A stretch of 11,450 bases of DNA from Pseudomonadota bacterium. Its GTDB lineage: Bacteria; Myxococcota; Polyangia; Polyangiales; Polyangiaceae. The position numbers were made by a program, and so were the translations under genes. The notes beneath the pieces were generated by a model that did no database searches, had not been told where the DNA came from, and was given only the letters and a program-made list of their open reading frames with translations. Below, one piece after another: positions 1 to 5,890 of the stretch (the stretch's first letter is position 1; each line of letters opens with the position of its first letter). Location: positions 1 to 11,450 of the forward strand of contig JAEZYO010000158.1 of NCBI GenBank assembly GCA_023419055.1, in the 5' to 3' direction.

Positions 1-226
1 CCACGAAGTTGTCGAGATCGTAGACCACGAGCTCGTAGTCGAATGCGCCATAGACGCGACAGTTCGAGGCGACGAAGCTGCCGTCGATCGACCACTCGGT
101 GGTCAATGTCCCCACGGCCGCCGGCACCAGGATGATGTCGTCGTCATCGTCGTCGCTGCAACCTGCAGCGCCGAGCGAAAGCGCGGCCGCCAGGGTCAAA
201 TACACGATACTCGACATCGTCTTCAT
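1..226 (-). CDS. Predicted lipoprotein, N-terminal part (runs off left edge)
   Basis: Reading leftwards from an ATG at 226, the first 75 residues are present and the gene continues beyond the window. Residues 1-22 form a lipoprotein signal peptide (basic start MKT, hydrophobic core, AAG before Cys23). Processing should leave a lipidated Cys23 followed by Ser and a run of six Asp, a common acidic spacer after the lipid anchor in myxobacterial lipoproteins. The mature part begins with an apparent beta-rich stretch (TTEWSIDGSF, then a Cys near residue 57 and alternating YELVVYD), which resembles small secreted beta-sandwich proteins, but I cannot name a family. A GGAGG ribosome-binding site lies four bases before the ATG. 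It starts 51 bases downstream of the Tyr-rich lipoprotein gene on the same strand, so the two are probably one transcript. Function is unknown; the lipoprotein call is solid. Confidence 0.8.
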   Translation of the reverse strand, partial: MKTMSSIVYLTLAAALSLGAAGCSDDDDDDIILVPAAVGTLTTEWSIDGSFVASNCRVYGAFDYELVVYDLDNFV

Positions 227-277
227 GGATCCTCCAACGATCTCCAGGGTTCGAACTCTCGCCTCGCGAGCTCGGCT

Positions 278-826
278 TCAGCGCCGCTCGTAGTGGCGGG
301 ACGGAGCCGGTGCGCCGGGCGCAGGCGCAGGTTGGCGCGTGCGCCGCTGCTGAGGCGCCGATTGAGGAGCGCGGGCAGGTGGTGGCGCTTCGTAGTAGTA
401 CGGGTCACGTGACTGCGGCACCGGCTGAGCTCGTTCGTAGTAACGCGGCCGCGACTGGGGCACGGTGCCATACTCGGCGCCTCGCACGCGGCGGGGACGC
501 TCCAGGCGGTCGTAGTCGTAGACGCGGTAGCGATAGAGCTCCCGCGGCTCTTCCCGGAACACCACCCAGCGCCCGCGTGTCTGGTAGTACCAGCGCCCGT
601 TCACGAGGTACGCATAGCTGCCGTGATAGTAGGTCCTCGGGTAATACCGAAAGTCCGGGACTGTCTCGACGTACGTGACCGGGTAATCGTAGACGACCGC
701 CGTTCCCGCCGGGTACGTCGTGGTCGCGGCGACCGTCGTAGATCCGGCGCAGCCCGTTGCGAACAGCGCCAATGTTGCGAGCGCTACGGCAACCGCGACG
801 TCACGTAGTGTCTTCGCGTGTTCCAT
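278..826 (-). CDS. Tyr/Arg/Pro-rich predicted lipoprotein of unknown function
   Basis: A 182-residue product when started at the ATG at 826. That start places a perfect lipoprotein signal at the N-terminus (MEHAKTLRDV, hydrophobic 11-22, FATGC with Cys26); the frame stays open to 985 but the extra 53 residues look like unselected sequence and would bury the signal. After the lipid Cys comes a short Ser/Thr/Ala stretch, then an aromatic core at about residues 44-105, unusually rich in Tyr, containing a segment of the form YLVNGRWYYQTRGRWVVF followed by EEPRELYRYR. The last 75 residues are a basic, Pro/Gln/Arg-rich low-complexity tail with two PVPQSR/TVPQSR-like repeats. The NGRWYY..GRW core resembles uncharacterised short lipoproteins of myxobacteria. 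No enzymatic motif is visible; an envelope structural role is inference. A GGAG lies 11 bases upstream of the start, a little far. Confidence 0.78.
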   Translation of the reverse strand: MEHAKTLRDVAVAVALATLALFATGCAGSTTVAATTTYPAGTAVVYDYPVTYVETVPDFRYYPRTYYHGSYAYLVNGRWYYQTRGRWVVFREEPRELYRYRVYDYDRLERPRRVRGAEYGTVPQSRPRYYERAQPVPQSRDPYYYEAPPPARAPQSAPQQRRTRQPAPAPGAPAPSRHYERR

Positions 827-1036
827 GGCTCGAAAATCTCCGTCGAGGGTTGGAGCAACGGGTGTGCCATCACGCCAATGACGTGAGGCACGGTGCAGTA
901 CGGAGCAGCAGGTGCTCCTCCGTCGCGAAATGTCTCGCGCCTCGTCGGGCTCGAGTGATCGACACGTCGCCCCTTTTTGCGTCAACGAAGGGGTCGTCGA
1001 CCCTGATTCGCTAGAGACAGTGCGAGCACCAGGCTC

Positions 1037-1909
1037 TCATCTCTTCAGGCGAGCCACGGCCTCCGGGTGCTCGGCAAGGAACTCCGCGAGCGTTCGAGCG
1101 CGGTGGCCCGTGAGGCGCGGGACGGTCTCGCTGACCGTGCTCATCTCATCGGCAGCCATGGCGGCGTAGCTCGACACCCAGCCTTCCACTTCCCACGCAG
1201 GTGCGCCGTAACCCGCACGAGAGGCGCGCGCCTCTCCGAGTGTTTCTCGGCGATAGCTGATGGTTCGCCCGACCGCACGCGAAAGCTCCTCGGCGACGTC
1301 GTCGAGGTCCAGGGTCTCGCGTCCGGTCACGTCGTAGGTGACGCGGTCGTGCATCCTAGGCTCTTTGGTGCTGAGGATCGTGACCGCGACCTCGGCGATG
1401 TCGTCGCGGGCGACCCAGGCGGCCCTCCCCTCAGCTGCCGGGCCGCTGATGCTGTCGTCGGCGCGGACGAGGTGAGGAACCAGGTCGAGGTACAGGCACG
1501 GGCGCAGGAACGTGAACGCGACCTCCTTCGAGCGGATGTGCTGCTCGGTGCGGAAGTGATCGCGCGCGAACGTGAAGGTCGCATTTTCGGACGCGTTGAG
1601 GAACGAAAGGTACACGATGCGCTCGACGCGCGCGGAGACCGCCGCGTCGACGGCGACACGGTGCTCTTCGACACGATCGGCGGACTCCTTCGCCGAGACG
1701 AGGAACAGCGTCTTGATCCCGTCCAGCGCCGCCTTCATCGCGCGCGCGTCCGCGTACGTTGCGGAAGCGACCTCGCTGCTCGGCAACGCGGGCGCTCGTG
1801 TGGGGTCGCGGGCGACGAGCCGAAGCTCCAAGCCGCGCGCGGAGAGCATCTCGGCGACTTTGCCGCCCAGAACGCCGGTCACACCCGTGATGGCGATGCA
1901 CGGTGCCAT
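1037..1909 (-). CDS. NAD(P)-binding atypical SDR, NmrA/QorB-like oxidoreductase
   Basis: A 290-residue single Rossmann-domain protein. Residues 4-16 (CIAITGVTGVLGG) give the glycine-rich TGxxGxxG dinucleotide-binding turn right at the N-terminus, which fixes the start at the ATG at 1909; the frame is open further upstream to 2137 but those 76 residues precede the fold. LVARDP (31-36) ends the second strand, where the cofactor ribose/phosphate is read. YLSFLNAS (100-107) corresponds to the fourth/fifth-strand region, and AWVARDDIAEV (164-174) is the usual motif of NmrA/YtfG-type proteins. The YxxxK catalytic pair of classical SDRs is not evident, as expected for this atypical branch. Length matches E. 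coli QorB (YtfG, quinone oxidoreductase 2, about 286 residues). The substrate is unknown: quinone reduction or redox sensing are both possible. It stands alone, divergent from the cytochrome-like lipoprotein gene, and no strong ribosome-binding site precedes the start. Confidence 0.88.
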   Translation of the reverse strand: MAPCIAITGVTGVLGGKVAEMLSARGLELRLVARDPTRAPALPSSEVASATYADARAMKAALDGIKTLFLVSAKESADRVEEHRVAVDAAVSARVERIVYLSFLNASENATFTFARDHFRTEQHIRSKEVAFTFLRPCLYLDLVPHLVRADDSISGPAAEGRAAWVARDDIAEVAVTILSTKEPRMHDRVTYDVTGRETLDLDDVAEELSRAVGRTISYRRETLGEARASRAGYGAPAWEVEGWVSSYAAMAADEMSTVSETVPRLTGHRARTLAEFLAEHPEAVARLKR

Positions 1910-1916
1910 GCCGGTG

Positions 1917-1939
1917 CGAGGTGCAAAGACCAGACCTCG
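1917..1939. repeat. Inverted repeat, 6-bp arms, 11-base spacer (possible operator)
   Basis: CGAGGT at 1917-1922 and its exact reverse complement ACCTCG at 1934-1939 flank 11 bases. The centre is about 19 bases upstream of the SDR start codon, so a bound repressor would cover the promoter or leader. Six-base arms can occur by chance in GC-rich DNA, so the operator role is speculative. Confidence 0.25.
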
Positions 1940-2002
1940 ACACCGACACGAAACGTACGCCCCGCGGTCATGAATCATCGAACATTCGCACGAAGCCGGA
2001 AC

Positions 2003-2044
2003 GCCTCTTCGAGGCATCTCGGCTCGCGGAGCGAGCACCGGTGC
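2003..2044. repeat. Three adjacent small inverted repeats
   Basis: GCCTC-TTC-GAGGC (2003-2015), GCTCGC-GGA-GCGAGC (2022-2036) and the palindrome GCACCGGTGC (2035-2044) lie almost end to end within 42 bases. Each is perfect in its arms. They could form consecutive hairpins in RNA from either strand or serve as protein-binding sites in the divergent promoter region. No run of T follows, so an intrinsic terminator is unlikely. Confidence 0.35.
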
Positions 2045-2193
2045 GCCAGAGAGAGAGGAACCCACGGGCCGAACTGTGCCGCGTGCGTAGCAGAATGAAA
2101 CGATCGCGTTGCCGCGACGCCCGAAAGATCCCTGCATTAGAAATAGCGGCCGATAAATCTCACATCCGCATCTGCTGCTCGGAGCTTCCTCAC

Positions 2194-2901
2194 ATGCGCA
2201 CTCTGAGCTTCGGATTTTCCCTCGTTGGTTCCCTTTGCCTGCTCGCCGCTGCCTGCACTCAGGAGACGGCTGAGCCGATCCCCGAAACGACCGGTGGCGC
2301 TAGCGGCGCTCCGACGGCGGGCGGCACCGCAGGGACGGCTGGCACCGGTTCCGGAGGAACCTTCGCTGGAGGTACCAGCGGAGCGGCGGGCACCGGAGGG
2401 ACCTTCGGTGGCTCAGGAGGTGTGGGAACGGGTGGCTTCTCGGGAGCCGGCACGGGCGGCTTCGCGGTCGGTGGCACGGGCGGCGGCGGTGCAGGTGGGG
2501 TCGGCGGAGCTGGCGGGGCCTCCGCGGGGGGGACTGCGGGCGGCGGAGCCGGAGGCGGCGGTCCGACGGTGACCTTCTCGGAGGTGTCGAGCATGATCAA
2601 CACCACCTGCGCCAAGGCGGGATGCCACGGCACCGGCTTCGGCGCGAAGATGCCGACGCTCACGAACACCAACCCTCAAACGCAGTACCAAAACCTGACG
2701 AACACCATGGTGCAAGAGTGCGGCAACAAGCCGCTCGTCGACCCCGGTGATCCCGCCAACAGCGCTATTTTGGCGCTGGTCCAGCAAGATTGCGGTGAGT
2801 TCATCATGCCGGCGGACTGCGACAGTGACCCCTGCATCCCGCAAGCCAACATCGACACGCTGACCGCCTGGATCCAGGGCAACGCGCCCGGGCCGCAGTA
2901 G
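2194..2901 (+). CDS. Lipoprotein with Gly-rich linker and cytochrome c-like CX4CH domain
   Basis: A 235-residue predicted lipoprotein. The ATG at 2194 has GGAG nine bases upstream and begins a clear signal peptide (residues 1-20, LLAAAC, lipid Cys21). Residues 33-123 are almost only Gly, Ala, Thr, Ser and Phe, a flexible linker typical of Polyangiales surface lipoproteins. The C-terminal domain (125-235) looks like a small cytochrome c of the kind found in planctomycete and myxobacterial proteins: TTCAKAGCHG (137-146) is a haem-attachment-like motif, but with four residues between the cysteines (CX4CH) instead of two. FIMP (203-206) supplies a possible axial Met, and a WIQGNAPGP tail matches the usual end of such domains. 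Four further cysteines (176, 200, 209, 214) may form disulphides. Haem binding and an electron-transfer role outside the membrane are inferred. It ends two bases before the convergent Smr gene. Confidence 0.85.
   Translation: MRTLSFGFSLVGSLCLLAAACTQETAEPIPETTGGASGAPTAGGTAGTAGTGSGGTFAGGTSGAAGTGGTFGGSGGVGTGGFSGAGTGGFAVGGTGGGGAGGVGGAGGASAGGTAGGGAGGGGPTVTFSEVSSMINTTCAKAGCHGTGFGAKMPTLTNTNPQTQYQNLTNTMVQECGNKPLVDPGDPANSAILALVQQDCGEFIMPADCDSDPCIPQANIDTLTAWIQGNAPGPQ
2290..2565 (+). repeat. GC-rich degenerate coding repeat encoding the Gly-rich linker
   Basis: Imperfect tandem units built on GGCGGnnnn and GGnACCGGnGG encode Gly-Gly-Thr/Ala/Ser/Phe repeats. The pattern is minisatellite-like and prone to length change by slippage or recombination. 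Within it, 2515-2540 has four runs of at least three G with loops of 7, 1 and 5 bases (using the seven-G run at 2526-2532 as two runs), a candidate G-quadruplex on the coding strand. Confidence 0.7.
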
Positions 2902-2903
2902 CC

Positions 2904-3200
2904 TCACGGCAAGCGCAACCAGACGATGGTCGCACCCCAGCCTCCACGGCTGGCCGGAGCGTCACTGAAGGACTCGACGAGCGGGTGCTGGGCCAACAGC
3001 TGCTGCACCCGCGCGCGCTGAACGCCCTTGCCGCGACCATGAATCAGGCGCACTTCGCGGAAACCCCGCTGCGCCGCCTCTTCCAGGTAGTCGACCACGA
3101 CGTTCGGGATGTCGCGCGGCTGAAAGCCGTGGAGATCGATCGAGTCTTCGATCGGCAACGCGACCACTGAATCGCTTTCGGGCTCGGTATCGTCGCTCAT
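2904..3200 (-). CDS. Small Smr-domain protein
   Basis: A 98-residue stand-alone Smr (small MutS-related) domain. It has the three family signatures in order: DLHG at residues 22-25, IHGRGKG at 53-59 (the LDxH and HGxG motifs associated with nucleic-acid nicking or cleavage in Smr proteins), and GGWGATIV at 86-93. The first 18 residues are an acidic, probably disordered tail. Stand-alone Smr proteins act on DNA or RNA; in bacteria the domain is also linked to ribosome-collision rescue and recombination control (MutS2, SmrB), but the target here cannot be read from sequence. The ATG at 3200 has GGAG three bases upstream, rather close. The start lies 50 bases from the divergent lipoprotein gene, and the stop lies two bases from the stop of the convergent cytochrome-like gene. 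Confidence 0.9.
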   Translation of the reverse strand: MSDDTEPESDSVVALPIEDSIDLHGFQPRDIPNVVVDYLEEAAQRGFREVRLIHGRGKGVQRARVQQLLAQHPLVESFSDAPASRGGWGATIVWLRLP

Positions 3201-3250
3201 GAGCTCCGGTCCGTGGGCTGCTATGCTGCCCGTTCTGGAGGTCGCGGCGG

Positions 3251-3784
3251 ATGAAAGCTGACCGGTTGTCGACGGTTCTCAAGGCGGGCTCGCTCCTCAC
3301 TCTGCTGGCGCTGAACGCTTGCAGTGGCTCTGAAGAGGAAGCGGAGTTCGAGTTCGGCAAGGCAGACATGGAGTCTGCTCTGCACGGCAGGTGGGTCGGA
3401 GCCTGGACGCCGGTGAATGGCTCGCCAGAGGCGTTCGAGCTCGCCATCCGCGCGCCTGACGCGCCCAGCGTACGCATGGCCTGCGGCAATCGGACCTTCT
3501 CTCAGTCGGGCCCGGGATTCTCCGAGCAGTGCGTGACCGAAACCCTGCTGAGCGTGTCGGCCACGGCCACCATCGCGCGACGCGAAGGGGACGCGGTGGA
3601 TCTCGACGGCTACGCGATCACCCCTTCCAGGATCCTGAGTCAGGCGTACCTCGAGCTCAGCCGCGAAGGAGCGCCCTTTCGGCTCTACATTTCGTGGGAT
3701 TCCGGGGAAGGGTTCACGGAGTGTGGCGCCTTCGCCGACGACGGCGCCGCGCTGGCCACCTGCACGCTGCAACCGTCGCGCTGA
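3251..3784 (+). CDS. Predicted lipoprotein, unknown function (177 aa)
   Basis: A 177-residue product with a good GGAGG nine bases before the ATG at 3251. Residues 1-23 form a lipoprotein signal (basic start, hydrophobic core, LNAC with Cys24). An acidic spacer (SEEEAEFEF) follows. The mature part starts with HGRWVGAWTP (45-54), an entry reminiscent of lipocalin-like or other small beta-barrel folds. It has alternating polar/apolar strands throughout and four cysteines (78, 94, 158, 171) that could pair as two disulphides. I do not recognise a family. It is divergent from the Smr gene with only 50 bases for both promoters, and converges on the hybrid kinase with three bases between stops. An envelope location is well supported; any function is open. 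Confidence 0.82.
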   Translation: MKADRLSTVLKAGSLLTLLALNACSGSEEEAEFEFGKADMESALHGRWVGAWTPVNGSPEAFELAIRAPDAPSVRMACGNRTFSQSGPGFSEQCVTETLLSVSATATIARREGDAVDLDGYAITPSRILSQAYLELSREGAPFRLYISWDSGEGFTECGAFADDGAALATCTLQPSR

Positions 3785-3787
3785 CCC

Positions 3788-5785
3788 TCAGCCCGCCTCG
3801 AGCTCGGCGTAGAGCGCGTCCGGTTCGACGGGCTTGACCATGTGGGCGTCGAAGCCGGCCTGCGCGGCTCGCTCACGGTCGCTCGCCTTGCCGTAGCCGG
3901 TGATCGCGATGAGCCGCACGGCGCTCGAACGCTCATCGCTGCGGAGGGCGCGAGCGACGTCGTAGCCGCTCATTTCAGGCATCTCGATGTCGAGCAAGAT
4001 CACGTCCGGCACCGAGTAGCGGACGCGCTCGAGGGCCGCTGCGCCGCCGTGAGCGATCTCGACGTGGTGGCCCCGGAGCTCCACGAGCCTCGCGAGGGTC
4101 ACGGCGGCGTCCACGTTGTCGTCGACGATCAGGACCTCGCGCGGTGTTCGCTCGGAGGCTCTCGTTCCCTCGTCGCTGGGAACCGCCACCACGCGCGCGC
4201 TCGCGGTGAGAAGGCGGGGGAGCCGCACCTCGAACTCGCTGCCGGTGCCCGGCCCGGCGCTGTCGGCGCGGACTCGCCCGCCGTGGAGCTCGACGAGCTG
4301 CCGCACCAGGGTCAGCCCAATCCCGAGCCCGGCTCCGCGGCCCGTGGAAGGCCCCTGAGCGAAGAGCTCGAAGGCGTGTTCGATCACTTCGGCGCTCATG
4401 CCGACGCCGTCGTCACGCACCGTAAGGATCGCCTCTTCCTCGTCCGCGCGCAGTCGGAGCCAGATTCGCCCCTCGTCCTTGCCGTAGCGGACCGCGTTGC
4501 CGAGCAGGTTGTACACCACCTGCACGAGCCGCGTGAAATCGCCGTTCACGCGCACGATTTCGGACGGCAAGTCGACCTCGATCTGGATCCCCCGGCTCTG
4601 CGAAGAGGGGACGCTCATCTCCAGCGCGGCATGGATCACCGCGGAGAGATCGACCTCCGAGCGTTCGAGCTGCACTTTGCCCGAAGTGATGCGCGACACG
4701 TCGAGCAGGTCGTCGACCAGCCGCGTGAGGTGGGCGAGCTGACGAGTCAACACCTGCTCGAGGCGCTGCGCCGCCGTCGGATCGCCTGCCTTGGCGCGCA
4801 AGACGTGCGCGGCGGCGACGATGGGCGCGAGAGGGTTCCTGAGCTCGTGCGCGAGCGTCGCCAAGAACTGGTCCTTGCGCTTGTCCTGAAGCTTCAGAGC
4901 CTCGTGCGCTTCGTCGCGTTCGACGACCGCTGCGCCGAGCAAGAGTCCCGTGACGGCCATGACGGCAACGAAGAGCTGCAGCAGGAGCAGCGGCTCCTCC
5001 TGCCCATAGGCGATGAAGGGACCGAGGCCCTCTGCGGTGCTGGCGATCGCCACCGCCGCGACCGCCACCACGACCAGCGAGCTCCCTCTCACTCCGAAGC
5101 GTAACGCGCCCCAGGCGACGAACGGGAACACCAGGTAGTGAACCGGGTAGTCGCTCGTCATGGAGGACGCGGGCTGAGCGAAGGCGATCACCGACACCAG
5201 CACCGCTCCGAGCACGAGGACGAGCGAGCCCAGGCTCGGCCTCCTGAAGCGCCCGGAGGCGTCGCGAAGGGCGAGCAGCGCGGGAGTGACCGTCAAATCT
5301 CCGACCGTGTCGCCGATCCACCAATCGCGCCACAAGCGGCTCGCGACCGACCAGGGTTGAACGCCGGTCAGCACCAGCGAAAGCGAGCCCACGGTGGCCG
5401 CGACGGTCGTGCTGAGGAGCGCCGCCAGGAGCACGAACGCGAGCGCGTCGCGCAGGCGCGAGAGCCTCGGCTCGAAGCCCACGCGCGAGAGCAGGCTCAC
5501 GGCGACCAGGGCCTCGAGCGTGTCGCCAGCGGCGATGCCAGCCGCCCCGACGAAGGACTCGGCGGTCGTCGCGGTCGCGAGAAAGGCGCCGAGGAAGACC
5601 CCGGGCCACAGCCGGGACCCGAAGAGCAGCATCGCCGCGAGCGCGATGCCGCTCGAAGGCCACACCAAGCTCGCCTGCTCGGCCATGTCCGCCAAGCCGA
5701 AGCCGAGCTTCGCGGTGGCGAAGTAGACCACCGCAAGCCCGAGGGCGAGACGGGCCTCGGTCATCGTGCGGAAGGAGCGCTGCAC
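3788..5785 (-). CDS. MASE1-domain hybrid sensor histidine kinase / response regulator
   Basis: A 665-residue inner-membrane hybrid kinase. Residues about 10-288 are a MASE1 sensor, a bundle of about eight membrane helices with the family marks WPSSGIALAAMLLFGSRLWPG (42-62) and WWIGDTVGDLTVTPALL (155-171). HisKA follows with FLATLAHELRNPLAP (phospho-acceptor His313). The HATPase domain has the N box (VVYNLLGNAVRYG, Asn426/430), G1 box (DDGVGM, 458-463), FELFAQ and G2 box (GAGLGIGLTLV, 484-494). A C-terminal receiver (about 548-665) has acidic Asp555/556, phospho-acceptor Asp599 in LLDIEMPEMSGYD, Thr629 and Lys651. All catalytic residues are present. There is no DNA-binding output domain and no separate regulator nearby, so the downstream partner is encoded elsewhere. 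The start shown is a GTG at 5785 with a weak AGAGG upstream; an ATG at 5764 (residue 8) is an equally possible start. MASE1 ligands are mostly unknown. Confidence 0.93.
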   Translation of the reverse strand: MQRSFRTMTEARLALGLAVVYFATAKLGFGLADMAEQASLVWPSSGIALAAMLLFGSRLWPGVFLGAFLATATTAESFVGAAGIAAGDTLEALVAVSLLSRVGFEPRLSRLRDALAFVLLAALLSTTVAATVGSLSLVLTGVQPWSVASRLWRDWWIGDTVGDLTVTPALLALRDASGRFRRPSLGSLVLVLGAVLVSVIAFAQPASSMTSDYPVHYLVFPFVAWGALRFGVRGSSLVVVAVAAVAIASTAEGLGPFIAYGQEEPLLLLQLFVAVMAVTGLLLGAAVVERDEAHEALKLQDKRKDQFLATLAHELRNPLAPIVAAAHVLRAKAGDPTAAQRLEQVLTRQLAHLTRLVDDLLDVSRITSGKVQLERSEVDLSAVIHAALEMSVPSSQSRGIQIEVDLPSEIVRVNGDFTRLVQVVYNLLGNAVRYGKDEGRIWLRLRADEEEAILTVRDDGVGMSAEVIEHAFELFAQGPSTGRGAGLGIGLTLVRQLVELHGGRVRADSAGPGTGSEFEVRLPRLLTASARVVAVPSDEGTRASERTPREVLIVDDNVDAAVTLARLVELRGHHVEIAHGGAAALERVRYSVPDVILLDIEMPEMSGYDVARALRSDERSSAVRLIAITGYGKASDRERAAQAGFDAHMVKPVEPDALYAELEAG

Positions 5786-5890
5786 TGACTACCGGCCTCT
5801 CGCTTCGATCGTGAAGCTGCCGGCTGTCGGGCGCAAACGCGCCGAACTGCCCCAGTTGCCGCTTGGCCCCGAGGCGTGAAAGAGCTCGGA

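Larger units (their letters stand above)
1910..2193. promoter_or_regulatory. Divergent intergenic region with clustered inverted repeats
   Basis: This 284-base gap separates two divergently transcribed genes and must carry both promoters. It contains CGAGGT-N11-ACCTCG at 1917-1939, immediately upstream of the SDR start, and a run of three small perfect inverted repeats at 2003-2044. The right half has the only AT-richer patch of the neighbourhood (about 2135-2160), a plausible place for the promoter of the lipoprotein gene; TTGCCG at 2109-2114 could be a -35 element but no convincing -10 is correctly spaced from it. Promoter positions are therefore not assigned. Confidence 0.4.

Noticed and set aside
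970..993. CCCCTT ... AAGGGG inverted repeat downstream of the SDR gene as a terminator
   Set aside because: The stem is only six base pairs with a 12-base loop, and in the direction of SDR transcription the A/T run is inside the loop, not after the stem.
3842..5104. Long plus-strand frames opposite the kinase and the ABC-F gene
   Set aside because: These are antisense shadows caused by the strong G/C third-position bias of the minus-strand genes; they show His/Arg/Gly/Asp-rich mirror sequence without motifs.
5830..5857. Two tiny hairpins (GGCGC-AAAC-GCGCC and AACTG-CCC-CAGTT) between the ABC-F and kinase genes
   Set aside because: The stems are five base pairs with no T run; such structures are common by chance in DNA of this composition.
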